A stretch of DNA of 58,902 nt. Origin: Actinomycetota bacterium (GTDB lineage: Bacteria; Actinomycetota; Actinomycetes; Streptosporangiales; Streptosporangiaceae). Below are positions 1 through 9,193 of this stretch, one piece after another. Location of the stretch: the NCBI GenBank assembly GCA_027313705.1, contig DAHVDE010000042.1:1-58902 (forward strand), read 5' to 3'. The position numbers and the translations under genes are program-made. The notes below the pieces were generated by a model, which worked only from the letters and a program-made list of their open reading frames with translations, was not told the origin of the DNA and ran no database searches. Each line of letters begins with the position of its first letter. The stretch's first letter is position 1.

Positions 1-1
1 C

Positions 2-34
2 ATCGGCGAGGGCATAGCCTGCATCAACGAATAG
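2..34 (+). CDS. Possible 3' tail of a gene truncated by the left edge
   Basis: An open frame enters from the left edge and ends at TAG (32-34), giving a tail that reads roughly IGEGIACINE. The glycine-rich ending faintly recalls thiolase C-termini, but ten residues cannot identify a family. It could equally be non-coding sequence open by chance. Confidence 0.2.
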   Translation: MGEGIACINE

Positions 35-323
35 CGCGCAGCGATCCACCCGACACCATCCTTTCCCCTGAGCCGAGACGTTACCAGCGCCTAGCGGCCT
101 TCGTGACCTATAGCGCAGATCACAGGCCTAGACATCGGCCAGGCTGAGCGCTCCCGCTGAGCATCCCGGCAGCAGTAGTCCAGGTCACAATCGCAGACCA
201 GGACACAGGTAGCCAAGAAAGCTGGTCGCCCCTGACCTGCGCAGGCCCCCTGAACTGCGCAGCTCTTGAGCGCGCTACTCTGAACCCCACCAGTCAGAGC
301 CAAACCACTCTGCGGAGCCGCAA
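35..323. other. Intergenic region upstream of pyrE
   Basis: I see no convincing gene here; the short reverse-strand frame at 91-303 has no recognisable features. An imperfect direct repeat occurs at 231-244 and 249-262 (13 of 14 bases match). GGAG at about 314-317 is the likely ribosome binding site for the pyrE GTG start at 324. No confident -35/-10 pair was found. Confidence 0.4.
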
Positions 324-860
324 GTGACCGACCGCACCGAATTGCTCGCCGAGATCAAGGCGAAGGCAGTCGTGCATCAAGAGGTAACGCTAAGCTCGGG
401 CCAGCGCGCGAGTTGGTACATAGACCTGCGCCGTGTCCTGCTCGATGGTCGCGCCGCCAGGCTGGCGGGCCGGGTAATGCTGGACTTGACAAGCCCGTGG
501 GCGTTCGACGCGGTGGGCGGCCTTACTCTCGGTGCCGATCCTGTCGCGGTTGCCATGATGCACGCCGCCGCCGAGCAGGGCAGGAACCTGAATGCGTTCG
601 TGGTCCGCAAGGAGGGCAAGGCGCACGGCATGCAGCGCCGGATCGAAGGTCCTGACGTGGCCGGCGCGCGGGTACTTGCCGTAGAGGACACCTCTACGAC
701 AGGCAACTCGGTGCTGGCGGCCGTCGATGCGCTCACCGAAGCCGGGGCCGAGGTGGTTGGCGTGGCGGTGGTAGTCGACAGGGGCGCCAGGCCCGCGATA
801 CATGCCAGGGGTCTTCCTTACCTGGCTGCCTACGACCTGGCCGAACTTGGCTTGGGCTGA
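324..860 (+). CDS. pyrE: Orotate phosphoribosyltransferase
   Basis: Cytosolic enzyme that joins orotate to PRPP to make orotidine 5'-monophosphate in pyrimidine synthesis. The 178-aa protein shows the type I PRPP-binding motif VLAVEDTSTTGNSV at residues 117-130 and the flexible catalytic loop (RKEGKAHG) near 95-102. The length fits bacterial PyrE. The start is GTG with GGAG six bases upstream. The gene stands apart from other pyr genes and is followed by fba. A 16-bp tandem repeat begins exactly at its stop codon (857-888). Confidence 0.95.
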   Translation: MTDRTELLAEIKAKAVVHQEVTLSSGQRASWYIDLRRVLLDGRAARLAGRVMLDLTSPWAFDAVGGLTLGADPVAVAMMHAAAEQGRNLNAFVVRKEGKAHGMQRRIEGPDVAGARVLAVEDTSTTGNSVLAAVDALTEAGAEVVGVAVVVDRGARPAIHARGLPYLAAYDLAELGLG

Positions 861-888
861 GCCCGCCTTGAACTGAGCCCGCCTTGAA
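857..888. repeat. 16-bp tandem repeat (two copies) spanning the pyrE stop codon
   Basis: Two identical 16-base units (ctgagcccgccttgaa) lie at 857-872 and 873-888, followed by a partial third copy (ctgtgccc) from 889. The TGA stop of pyrE lies in the first unit. This looks like a slippage duplication at the 3' end of the gene. Confidence 0.9.
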
Positions 889-961
889 CTGTGCCCGGCT
901 GCCGGCGCCTGGTCCGAGAGATACTAAGGTGCGCACGCCTGACGAGAGGGAGCGACCGCAA

Positions 962-1981
962 ATGCCTATTGCGACGCCAGAGATTTACGCCCAGATGCTC
1001 GACCGCGCCAAGGAGCACGGTTTCGCATACCCGGCGATCAATGTGACCTCAACGCAGACGCTCAACGCCGCACTGCGCGGATTCGCCGATGCGGGCAGCG
1101 ACGGCATCGTGCAGATCTCTACCGGCGGCGCCGAGTACTTGTCTGGCCAGGTCAAGGACATGGTGACGGGGGCGGTCGCGCTGGCCGAGTTCGCGCACGT
1201 TGTCGCCGCCAGATATCCGGTGCATATTGCCCTGCACACCGATCATTGCCCGAAGGACAAACTGGACGGCTACATGCGGCCGCTGCTGCAGGTTTCCAAG
1301 GACAGGGTCGCCCGCGGCGAGCAGCCGCTGTTCCAGTCGCACATGTGGGACGGCTCCGCCGTGCCATTGGACGAGAACCTGCGTATCGCGGCTGAACTCC
1401 TTGCCGACTGCGCCGCCGCGAAGATCGTGATGGAACTCGAGATCGGCGTCGTCGGAGGCGAGGAAGATGGCGTCACCGGCGAGATGAACGAGAAGCTTTA
1501 CAGCACCACCCAGGACGCGCTCGAGACCGCGGCGGCACTGGGACTCGGCGAGAGAGGCAGATATATCCTCGCGGCGACGTTCGGCAACGTGCACGGCGTC
1601 TACAAGCCTGGCCATGTGCAGCTCCGTCCCTCGATCCTGAACGACATCCAGCAAGCTGTCGGCTCGGCCTACGGTAAGCAGATGCCCTTTGACCTGGTCT
1701 TCCACGGTGGTTCCGGTTCGGCGCTCGAAGAGATACGCGAGGCCATCTCTTACGGCGTGATCAAGATGAACGTCGACACCGACACCCAATACGCCTTCAC
1801 CAGGCCGGTCGCCGCCCACATGTTCACCAGCTATGACGGCGTGCTCAAGGTAGACGGCGAAGTCGGCAACAAGAAAGCCTACGACCCGCGTAGCTGGGGC
1901 AAGGCCGCCGAGGCAGCAATGGCCGCCCGTGTGACCAAGGCCTGCGAGGACCTGCTCTCGACCGGCACTCACCAGGCATAA
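962..1981 (+). CDS. fba: Fructose-bisphosphate aldolase, class II
   Basis: Zinc-dependent aldolase of glycolysis and gluconeogenesis, interconverting fructose 1,6-bisphosphate with dihydroxyacetone phosphate and glyceraldehyde 3-phosphate. The zinc-binding HTDHC motif is at residues 92-96, NVHGVYKPG near 210 and HGGSGS near 250, all typical of class IIA. At 339 aa it has the usual length. I chose the ATG at 962 (MPIATPEIY...) because GAGAGGGAG lies about 10 bases upstream; an upstream in-frame ATG at 884 would add 26 residues without family support. DUF3151 follows, a pairing remembered from other actinobacteria. Confidence 0.95.
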   Translation: MPIATPEIYAQMLDRAKEHGFAYPAINVTSTQTLNAALRGFADAGSDGIVQISTGGAEYLSGQVKDMVTGAVALAEFAHVVAARYPVHIALHTDHCPKDKLDGYMRPLLQVSKDRVARGEQPLFQSHMWDGSAVPLDENLRIAAELLADCAAAKIVMELEIGVVGGEEDGVTGEMNEKLYSTTQDALETAAALGLGERGRYILAATFGNVHGVYKPGHVQLRPSILNDIQQAVGSAYGKQMPFDLVFHGGSGSALEEIREAISYGVIKMNVDTDTQYAFTRPVAAHMFTSYDGVLKVDGEVGNKKAYDPRSWGKAAEAAMAARVTKACEDLLSTGTHQA

Positions 1982-2117
1982 CCCCGGACCTAGCCAGCCA
2001 ACCGCGCCGCGGCCTGCACCTGCGCGGCCCGCAGCGCGGTGCTTGTGGCGAAGGCTGCCTCCTCGGGATTGGCGTACCTCGCCGCACCGACAAGGCGGCT
2101 GATAGCGGCCAAGCGTG

Positions 2118-2143
2118 CCTGCCGCTCCTAGCGGAGCGGCAGG
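2118..2143 (+). terminator. Perfect 11-bp hairpin between fba and the DUF3151 gene
   Basis: Arms 2118-2128 and 2133-2143 are perfectly complementary with a TAGC loop. The hairpin ends eight bases before the ATG at 2152, and its 3' arm runs into the AGGA that probably serves as Shine-Dalgarno. There is no T-run, so it may be a weak fba terminator, a translational control hairpin, or both. Confidence 0.5.
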
Positions 2144-2151
2144 ATTGACCC

Positions 2152-2574
2152 ATGACGCACGAGAATCTTCTAGCCACCCCGACACCCCCGCCGACCTACC
2201 TCCCTGAGAACGAAGAGGCGGCCAAAGCGCTTCGTGATGGAGCGGATCCGACCTCGGTAGCTGCCCGATATCCCATGTACTGCGCTGCTTGGGCGGATCT
2301 AGCGGAGCGGTCACTGAGCACGGACCCGGTCGCTGCCTACGCATACGCGCGAACCGGGTATCACCGCGGGCTCGACCAGCTTCGGCGAGCCGGCTGGCGC
2401 GGGCACGGGGCGGTTCCCTGGGAGCATCAACCGAACCGCGGCTTCTTGCGATCCCTCTATGCACTCGGTGCGGCAGCGGACGCCATCGGGGAAAATGACG
2501 AAGTTGTCCGGGTTAGCGAGTTTCTCGCCGACGCCAGTCCGGCTGCCGTCGAGGCGCTGCCGCCGCTCAGATAA
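2152..2574 (+). CDS. DUF3151 family protein
   Basis: A 140-aa soluble protein whose sequence (YPENEEAAKAL-like start, CAAWADLAE, AYAYARTGYHRGLDQLR, WEHQPNRGFLRSLYALG) I recognise as the actinobacterial DUF3151 family. The biochemical role is unknown to me. The helical repeats AYAYARTGYHRGLD resemble TPR-like proteins. The family often neighbours fba and purA, as here, which may hint at a link to central metabolism, but this is inference. The start is ATG with AGGA eight bases upstream, inside the 3' arm of a hairpin. Confidence 0.85.
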   Translation: MTHENLLATPTPPPTYLPENEEAAKALRDGADPTSVAARYPMYCAAWADLAERSLSTDPVAAYAYARTGYHRGLDQLRRAGWRGHGAVPWEHQPNRGFLRSLYALGAAADAIGENDEVVRVSEFLADASPAAVEALPPLR

Positions 2575-2620
2575 CTCGATTCGGATGAATTCGGGCCTCG
2601 GCTAACGAGCCAGAACAGTG

Positions 2621-2664
2621 AACCCGTACAGGGTTGGCTCTCAGGCCACGATCCTGTACGGGTT
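2621..2664 (+). terminator. Stem-loop after the DUF3151 gene
   Basis: Arms 2621-2632 and 2653-2664 form a perfect 12-bp stem with a 20-base loop, 46 bases after the DUF3151 stop codon. Only a short TTT follows, so termination is likely but not classical. Confidence 0.6.
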
Positions 2665-2780
2665 TCCTGCCAGCCCGGCCAGACCAGCCGGTCAGGATAT
2701 CGCGGCGCATCAGCCGCCACGGCCAAACCAGGGGACTCCGGTTGTAGCGCCCGCATCAGGCTCCAGATAGCCTTGCCTAC

Positions 2781-4064
2781 ATGCCCGCCATCGTGATCGT
2801 TGGCGCCCAGTGGGGCGACGAGGGTAAGGGCAAAGCCACTGACCTCATGGGCGACAGCGTCGACTTCGTCGTGCGGTATCAGGGCGGCAATAACGCCGGT
2901 CACACGGTCGTCATCGGCGAGGAAAGCTACGCGCTGCACCTGCTGCCTTCTGGGGTGCTTTCTCCGCACTCGGTCCCTGTCATCGGCAACGGGGTGGTCA
3001 TCGACCCCGGCGTCCTGATCAAGGAGATCGGCGACATCCAGGCACGCGGTGTCTCCTGCGAACGCCTGCTGATCTCGGCCAACGCGCATTTGATCATGCC
3101 GCACCACGTCTCGCTCGACAAGGTTACCGAGCGCTACCTGGGCCAGGCCAGGATTGGCACGACTGGGCGGGGCATCGGCCCGGCCTATAGCGACAAGGTG
3201 GCGAGAACCGGTATCAGGGTTCAGGACCTGTTCGACCCGGCCATACTCCGGCAGAAACTCGAACTTGTGCTGAGAGAGAAGAACCAGGTCCTGACCAAGG
3301 TCTACAACCGCCGGGGCATCGACGCCGGCCGGGTCGCCGACGAGTATCTCGAGTACGGCAAGCGGCTGGCCAGTTACGTGGCCGACACCAGCCTGATACT
3401 TAACCAGGCACTCGAAGAGGACAAGGTTGTCCTGCTTGAGGGTGCCCAGGCGACGCTGCTTGACGTCGACCACGGCACGTATCCGTTCGTGACCTCGTCC
3501 TCGCCGACGGCAGGCGGTGCCTGCGTGGGGTCAGGACTCGGCCCGACGAGGATCACCAAGGTGCTCGGGATCGTCAAGGCATACACGACGCGGGTCGGAG
3601 CCGGCCCGTTCCCCACCGAGCTTACCGACGAGGTGGGCGAGTGGCTGCGCAAGACCGGCGGTGAGTACGGCGTGACTACCGGCAGGGAACGGCGCACGGG
3701 CTGGTTCGACGCGGTCATCGCCAGGTATGCCACCCGGGTGAACGGCGTCACCGACTACTTCATTACCAAGCTCGATGTCCTGTCCGGCCTGGAGAAGGTC
3801 CCCGTCTGCACCGGCTACGAGATCGACGGCGTCGTCCGCGCTGACGTCCCGATGACCCAGACCGAGTTCCACCACGCTAAGCCCGTATATGAGTACTTCG
3901 ACGGCTGGTGGGAGGATATCTCGAACGCGAAGAGCCTGAGCGAACTGCCCGCCAATGCCCGCGCTTACGTGCTTGCGCTCGCCGACATGATCGGCGCGCC
4001 GGTCGCGGCGATCGGCGTCGGCCCGCGACGCGATCAGACAATCCAGCTTCGTCCCCTGATCTGA
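2781..4064 (+). CDS. purA: Adenylosuccinate synthetase
   Basis: Catalyses the GTP-dependent joining of IMP and aspartate to adenylosuccinate, the first step toward AMP. The N-terminal [11 protein letters not shown] motif (residues 8-18) carries the catalytic Asp13, and NNAGH supplies His41. [12 protein letters not shown] near 300 is the family signature. At 427 aa it is full length. It begins a forward run purA-purD-purB-purC; the gap to purD is 27 bp, consistent with one operon. Confidence 0.97.
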   Translation: MPAIVIVGAQWGDEGKGKATDLMGDSVDFVVRYQGGNNAGHTVVIGEESYALHLLPSGVLSPHSVPVIGNGVVIDPGVLIKEIGDIQARGVSCERLLISANAHLIMPHHVSLDKVTERYLGQARIGTTGRGIGPAYSDKVARTGIRVQDLFDPAILRQKLELVLREKNQVLTKVYNRRGIDAGRVADEYLEYGKRLASYVADTSLILNQALEEDKVVLLEGAQATLLDVDHGTYPFVTSSSPTAGGACVGSGLGPTRITKVLGIVKAYTTRVGAGPFPTELTDEVGEWLRKTGGEYGVTTGRERRTGWFDAVIARYATRVNGVTDYFITKLDVLSGLEKVPVCTGYEIDGVVRADVPMTQTEFHHAKPVYEYFDGWWEDISNAKSLSELPANARAYVLALADMIGAPVAAIGVGPRRDQTIQLRPLI

Positions 4065-4091
4065 CAGCACATCGAAGGCTAGGCTCACCGG

Positions 4092-5354
4092 GTGCGCGTA
4101 CTGCTACTAGGCTCTGGCGGCCGCGAGCATGCCATTGGCCGTGCCCTCGCCCGCGACAGCGAAGTCACCGGGCTGCACGCCGCCCCTGGTAACCCGGGTC
4201 TGGCGAGGCTGGCTGAGTTGCATGCAATCGACCCTTGCGACGCGGCAGAGGTGAAGGCACTGGCCAGGCGGCTCAGAACCGACCTGGTCGTGATAGGTCC
4301 CGAGGCCCCGCTGATGGCCGGCGTCAGCGACGCGCTCCGCGCCGCGGGCTTCGCCTGTTTTGGCCCGAGCCGGGCAGCGGCCATGGTCGAAGGCTCCAAG
4401 TCGTTCGCCAAGCAGCTAATGCAAGCCGGCGGCATCCCCACCGCCGCGTCTCGCACCTGCCGTACCGCGGCCGAGGTCGGCGCCGCGCTCGGCGCCTTCG
4501 GCCCGCCTTACGTGGTTAAGGCCGACGGGCTTGCCGCCGGCAAGGGCGTCCTGGTCACCAGCGATCGAGCAGCCGCCACCGCGCACGCGGCCGGCTGCGG
4601 TCAGGTAGTCATCGAGGAGTACCTGGCCGGGCCAGAGGTGTCGGTGTTCGCGCTGGCCGACGGCACCACCGCGACAACGCTCCTGCCCGCCCAGGACTAC
4701 AAGCGGGCAGGCGATGCCGACACCGGCCCCAACACCGGCGGCATGGGCGCCTACGCGCCGGTGCCCTGGGTGCCACCGCACCTCGCGGACGAGGTGCTCG
4801 CACGGGTCATCACCCCCGCGATCAGCGAGCTCAAGTCGCGGGGCACGCCCTACCAGGGGCTGCTATACGCCGGCCTGGCCCTGACAAGCACGGGCATGAA
4901 GGTGATCGAGTTCAACGCCAGGTTCGGCGACCCGGAGACGCAGGTCATTCTCGACCGGCTGGCGACGCCCCTGGCCGGACTGCTTACCGCCGCCGCGGCC
5001 GGCGACCTGCGGCAGGCCGAGCCGCCGCGCTGGCGGCCTGGCGCCGCCGTAACCGTGGTGATCGCCGCAGAAGGCTATCCAGGCACTCCCGTAGCCGGCG
5101 ACAAAGTCGAAAGTCTTCAGGATTTGCCAGAAAGCACCGGAAGTTACGTCTTGCACGCAGGCACCACCATCAATGACGGTCACGTCGTGACCAGCGGCGG
5201 CCGGGTGCTCAACGTGGTAGGCACGGGCCAGGACGTCGCCGAGGCGAGGAAGGCGGCTTACGCGACAGTCGCCCAGATCAGAGTCCGAGGCGGTTGGTAT
5301 CGCTCCGACATAGCCGATCTAGCATCGGAACACGCGCGGATGCCGCCGGCCTGA
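4092..5354 (+). CDS. purD: Phosphoribosylamine-glycine ligase (GARS)
   Basis: ATP-grasp enzyme that joins 5-phosphoribosylamine and glycine in purine synthesis. The N-terminal GSGGREHA motif (residues 7-14), the ATP-grasp region around KADGLAAGKGV, and NTGGMGAYAPVP are all visible. It is 420 aa, the normal single-domain length with no fusion to PurM or PurN. The start is GTG. The reading is complete through the C-terminal hybrid domain. Confidence 0.97.
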   Translation: MRVLLLGSGGREHAIGRALARDSEVTGLHAAPGNPGLARLAELHAIDPCDAAEVKALARRLRTDLVVIGPEAPLMAGVSDALRAAGFACFGPSRAAAMVEGSKSFAKQLMQAGGIPTAASRTCRTAAEVGAALGAFGPPYVVKADGLAAGKGVLVTSDRAAATAHAAGCGQVVIEEYLAGPEVSVFALADGTTATTLLPAQDYKRAGDADTGPNTGGMGAYAPVPWVPPHLADEVLARVITPAISELKSRGTPYQGLLYAGLALTSTGMKVIEFNARFGDPETQVILDRLATPLAGLLTAAAAGDLRQAEPPRWRPGAAVTVVIAAEGYPGTPVAGDKVESLQDLPESTGSYVLHAGTTINDGHVVTSGGRVLNVVGTGQDVAEARKAAYATVAQIRVRGGWYRSDIADLASEHARMPPA

Positions 5355-5445
5355 CCGGGCAGCGGCGAGCCGCCCGTGCCTGGCTTCGCCGCTCACCCAT
5401 GGACGCGGTACCGCCGCGCTGCGGCCTCCCAGGCAGAATAGAGCG

Positions 5446-6786
5446 GTGATCGATCGCTACACGCTTCCTTCGATGGGCCAGGTATGGAGTGAGGCGCACA
5501 AGTACGAGCTCTGGTGCCTGGTAGAGACGCTGGTGCTGCAGGCACAGGCGCAGGCTGGCTTGGTGCCCGCCGACGCGGTCGCGCCGGTCAGCGCCGCGCC
5601 GCCGCCGACGCCTGAGGCTGTCGCCAAAGTCGAGGCCATCACCAACCACGACGTGATCGCCTTCCTCACTGCCTGGGCGGACAACACCAGCCCGCGCGAG
5701 GCGGCCGCCTACGTCCACTTCGGCATGACATCGTCTGACCTGCTCGATACGGCGCTCGCCGTGCAACTGACCGAGGCCACCGACCAGCTGATCGACCGCA
5801 CGGTTGAACTGACCATCGCACTGCGCGACCATGCTCTCGCGCACAGGAACACGTTGCGGGTCGGCCGGACCCACGGCGTGCACGCCGAGCCTGACGTGTG
5901 GGGACACCGGGTCGCCGATTTCGCGTTCGCCATGGCCAGATGCACGAGGCGGTTGCGGCTGGCCAGGATCGCCGTAGCCACGGGCAAGCTATCTGGACCT
6001 GTCGGCACCTACTCGAGCATCGATCCGGCGATCGAGGCGAAGGTGATGGCCAGGCTCGGCCTGCGGCCTGCGGACACCTCGACGCAGGTCGTGCTGCGGG
6101 ACGGCATTGCCGAGTGGGTGAGCGTGCTCGCCATCATCGCGACGGTTTGCGAAGCGGTGGCGCTCGAGGTGCGGCACGGGCAGCGCACCGAGGTGCGGGA
6201 ACTGTCCGAGGCGTTCGCCGCCGGGCAGAAGGGCAGTTCCGCGATGCCGCACAAGCGCAACCCGGTGCGCTCAGAACGCATCGCCGGGCTGGCCAGAGTG
6301 GTCAGGGCCCAGGTGGTGCCGGTGCTCGAAGGCATACCGCTCTGGCATGAGCGCGATATCTCGCACAGTTCGACCGAGCGAATCGCCTTGCCTGACGCGG
6401 CAACGGCGACCGACTACTTGCTTGAGCAAACCACGGGGCTGGTGTCCGGGCTCGTCGTGGACGAGGCGAGGATGCTCGCCAACCTGGAAGCTACCGGCGG
6501 CCTGATCTACTCATCTGCCGTGCTGCTCGAGCTCATCGACGCAGGGATGTCGAGAGAGGACGCCTACGCCCTGGTGCAGGAGGCGGCGATGGAGACCTGG
6601 CAGACGGGGACGCCCTTCCTGGCCAGGCTGCGGGCGAGGGCTGCCGAGCGCGGCCAGCATCTCGACGAGGCGCGACTCGGCGAGGTCTGCCGTCCGGAAA
6701 GGTACGTCGCCAGGCTCGGCGCGGTTTTTGACCGGCTGGCCGGGATCGACCCTCAGCAGCGACTGGCCGACGAAGGGCAGGCATGA
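5446..6786 (+). CDS. purB: Adenylosuccinate lyase
   Basis: Fumarase/aspartase-superfamily lyase acting twice in purine synthesis, on SAICAR and on adenylosuccinate. The signature GSSAMPHKRNP is at residues 263-273; GMTSSD at 93-98 and GRTHGVHAEP at 140-149 supply the other active-site residues. At 446 aa it is in the short-form range. The start is GTG. Its TGA overlaps the ATG of purC by four bases, so the two are translationally coupled. Confidence 0.97.
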   Translation: MIDRYTLPSMGQVWSEAHKYELWCLVETLVLQAQAQAGLVPADAVAPVSAAPPPTPEAVAKVEAITNHDVIAFLTAWADNTSPREAAAYVHFGMTSSDLLDTALAVQLTEATDQLIDRTVELTIALRDHALAHRNTLRVGRTHGVHAEPDVWGHRVADFAFAMARCTRRLRLARIAVATGKLSGPVGTYSSIDPAIEAKVMARLGLRPADTSTQVVLRDGIAEWVSVLAIIATVCEAVALEVRHGQRTEVRELSEAFAAGQKGSSAMPHKRNPVRSERIAGLARVVRAQVVPVLEGIPLWHERDISHSSTERIALPDAATATDYLLEQTTGLVSGLVVDEARMLANLEATGGLIYSSAVLLELIDAGMSREDAYALVQEAAMETWQTGTPFLARLRARAAERGQHLDEARLGEVCRPERYVARLGAVFDRLAGIDPQQRLADEGQA

Positions 6787-7643
6787 TGGTGACCCACGTT
6801 TACTCGGGCAAGGTACGTGAGCTTTACCGTACCGAAGAAGGCACTTTGCTTATGGTCGCCTCTGACCGTATCTCGGCTTTCGACTACGTGCTCGACACGC
6901 CGATCCCCGACAAGGGCAAAATCTTGACCCAGTTGTCCTTGTGGTGGTTCGGTCAGCTCGCTGACCTGGTGCCAAATCACCTCACCAGGGGACAGGTGCC
7001 GCCGGAGTTCGCCGGACGGGCCATGACCTGCCTGCCGCTGCGAATGATTCAGGCCGAGTGCGTGGCCCGCGGCTATCTGGCGGGCTCGGGGCTGGCCGAG
7101 TATCGCGAGAACGGGCAGGTCTGCGGTGTGAGCCTGCCGCCAGGACTCACCGACGGGTCAAAGCTTCCCGAGCCGGTCTTCACCCCGGCGACAAAGGCGC
7201 CAAGAGGCGAACATGACGAGAACATCACGGCCGCCAGGCTTGCCGAGCAACTCGGCGGCGACCTCGCCGCCGAGCTCGAACGACTCACCCTGGCCGTCTA
7301 CCAGCGCGGCGCCGACCTAGCGGCCGAGCGCGGGATCATCGTCGCGGACACCAAGGTCGAGTTCGGCGTGGACGAGGAAGGCACCCTCAGGCTGGCCGAC
7401 GAGGTACTCACCCCTGACTCGTCCAGATTCTGGCCAGCGGACCAATGGCAGCCAGGACACAGCCAGCCCTCGCTCGACAAACAGTACGTGCGAGATTGGC
7501 TGACCTCGGCGCAGTCCGGCTGGGACCCGGCGTCAGGAACAAAACCGCCGCCGCTTCCCAGTCATGTTGTGCACAGAACCAGGGAAGCATACATCATGGC
7601 CTATCAGCGCATCACCGGCCTGACCTGGACCAATGCCAGTTGA
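6783..7643 (+). CDS. purC: Phosphoribosylaminoimidazole-succinocarboxamide synthase
   Basis: Makes SAICAR from CAIR, aspartate and ATP, the substrate for the neighbouring PurB. The N-terminal YSGKVRELY and SDRISAFD motifs and the VARGYLAGSG segment near residue 95 identify SAICAR synthase. The 286-aa length fits the stand-alone enzyme. Two ATGs occur in a row (6783 and 6786); the first overlaps the purB stop. The genes often found downstream (purS, purQ, purL) are absent; a murA gene follows instead. Confidence 0.97.
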   Translation: MMVTHVYSGKVRELYRTEEGTLLMVASDRISAFDYVLDTPIPDKGKILTQLSLWWFGQLADLVPNHLTRGQVPPEFAGRAMTCLPLRMIQAECVARGYLAGSGLAEYRENGQVCGVSLPPGLTDGSKLPEPVFTPATKAPRGEHDENITAARLAEQLGGDLAAELERLTLAVYQRGADLAAERGIIVADTKVEFGVDEEGTLRLADEVLTPDSSRFWPADQWQPGHSQPSLDKQYVRDWLTSAQSGWDPASGTKPPPLPSHVVHRTREAYIMAYQRITGLTWTNAS

Positions 7644-7721
7644 GAGTAGCGGTGAAACCGGTGATCACCGTCGGTTACGCGCTGAGCGCGATCGGCTACC
7701 TTATGTAACGGCGTCGTCTTA

Positions 7722-7865
7722 GTCCCTGGGGGTCAGCAAGCAGTGGAATACTTGGCTACGCGCGAGATGGACCATACCCAGACATCCGATCTGGCCCAGA
7801 TACCGCCAGAGCCGGCGGGCGCACGTGTCGCAAGCCGGGATAATGATGTCCCAACCCCCAGGGAC
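7722..7865 (+). other. Long-range inverted repeat in the purC-murA leader
   Basis: Eleven-base arms at 7722-7732 and 7855-7865 are exact reverse complements, 122 bases apart. The 3' arm ends next to the murA Shine-Dalgarno (ggacaggag, 7862-7870). A GATAAT near 7839-7844 resembles a -10 element but has no clear -35. The function is unknown. Confidence 0.35.
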
Positions 7866-7880
7866 AGGAGTTCCAGCGTT

Positions 7881-9158
7881 ATGAGCAGCGGTCACCAGAC
7901 CCGCTACCGCGTCAAGGGTGGCAGCACCCTGACCGGAACAGTCTTTGTCCAGGGTGCCAAGAACTCGGCGCTCAAGATGATTGCCGCATCGCTGCTGGCC
8001 GCGAAGGGCCGCACCGTGCTGCGCAATGTCCCTGTGATCGAAGACGTGCACCGGGCAGTCGAACTAGCCCAGGCAGTCGGAGCGACCGTCAAGTTCCACG
8101 AGGTTGAACGCACCCTGGTGGTCGACGCTTCCGAGCTGACCAGCCCAGTGCTGCCCGCCGAGCTCACCAGGACGTTCCGCGGCTCGGTGCTCTTCGTGCC
8201 TGCCCTGCTGCACCGGCTGGGCGAGGCGGTGCTCGAGGAGGTCGGCGGATGCAACCTCGGCAACCGCCTGCTCGACTTCCACTATCGCGGCTTTGCCAGG
8301 CTGGGTGCCACGGTCGAGGAATCGGAAAACGAAATCAGGGTCAAGGCCGACGGCCTGCGCGGAGCGCACCTTTACCTGGACACGCCTTCGCACACAGGTA
8401 CCGAGAACCTGATCATGGCCGCGTCGCTCGCTCCCGGCATCACGGTGATCGACAACACCGCGCAGGAACCAGAAGTGCAGGACGTGATCGCGTTCCTGAC
8501 CAAGATGGGCGCCAAGATCAGCGGCGGCGGTACCGGCTTCATCACCGTCGAGGGGGTCAAGGAACTGGCTGCGGTCGAGCACACGGTCATGCCTGACCGT
8601 ATCGATGCGGGCATCTTCGCCATGGCGGCCGCGATCACCGGGGGCGAGCTCAGCCTCGTCGGCGCCTCACTCGATCACCTCGGGGTCTGCCGCTGGAAGC
8701 TCGAGCAGATGGGGGTGGAGTTCGCCACCCAGGGCGCGATCGTCCAGGTCCGCCGCGAGCACCCGCTGCGCCCGATCAACGTGATCACGAGCCCGTTCCC
8801 CGGCTTCGCCACCGACCTCCAGTCCCCGATCATGGCGGTAAGCTGCCTGGCCGACGGCACCAGCTACATCAGGGAGACCATCTTCGACGGCCGCTACATG
8901 ATGGCGGGCGAGCTGAACAAGATGGGCGCCAAGGTCGAGGTGGCTAACAACGTGGCGGTCGTCCACGGCCCGACGCCGTTGCACGGCGCTGAGGTCACCG
9001 CGCACGACCTGCGAACCGGCACGGCCCTCGTACTCGCTGGCCTGGCAGCGGACGGCGAGACCATCGTCTCGCCTGGCTATCCGATCCACCGCGGCCATTC
9101 GGCCATTGCCGCCCGCCTCACCGCGCTCGGTGCCGACATCGTGGAAGAGCCCATCTGA
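7881..9158 (+). CDS. murA: UDP-N-acetylglucosamine 1-carboxyvinyltransferase
   Basis: First committed step of peptidoglycan synthesis: transfers enolpyruvate from PEP to UDP-GlcNAc. The 425-aa protein has GAKNSALKMIAA near residues 25-36 and the catalytic loop VGGCNLGNR with Cys124. This cysteine is the fosfomycin target and is Asp in Mycobacterium tuberculosis, so a fosfomycin-sensitive enzyme is predicted. I chose the ATG at 7881, behind GGACAGGAG, over an ATG at 7743 that would add 46 unrelated residues. Actinomycetes can carry two MurA paralogues; which one this is cannot be told here. Confidence 0.93.
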   Translation: MSSGHQTRYRVKGGSTLTGTVFVQGAKNSALKMIAASLLAAKGRTVLRNVPVIEDVHRAVELAQAVGATVKFHEVERTLVVDASELTSPVLPAELTRTFRGSVLFVPALLHRLGEAVLEEVGGCNLGNRLLDFHYRGFARLGATVEESENEIRVKADGLRGAHLYLDTPSHTGTENLIMAASLAPGITVIDNTAQEPEVQDVIAFLTKMGAKISGGGTGFITVEGVKELAAVEHTVMPDRIDAGIFAMAAAITGGELSLVGASLDHLGVCRWKLEQMGVEFATQGAIVQVRREHPLRPINVITSPFPGFATDLQSPIMAVSCLADGTSYIRETIFDGRYMMAGELNKMGAKVEVANNVAVVHGPTPLHGAEVTAHDLRTGTALVLAGLAADGETIVSPGYPIHRGHSAIAARLTALGADIVEEPI

Positions 9159-9193
9159 AGGCCGCGTTCGGTAGCAAGGCCAGGGCCGGGCGG

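Noticed and set aside
1049-2464. 471-codon reverse frame across fba
   Set aside because: It is antisense to a well-supported enzyme gene, with no family motifs; long antisense frames are common in GC-rich genomes.
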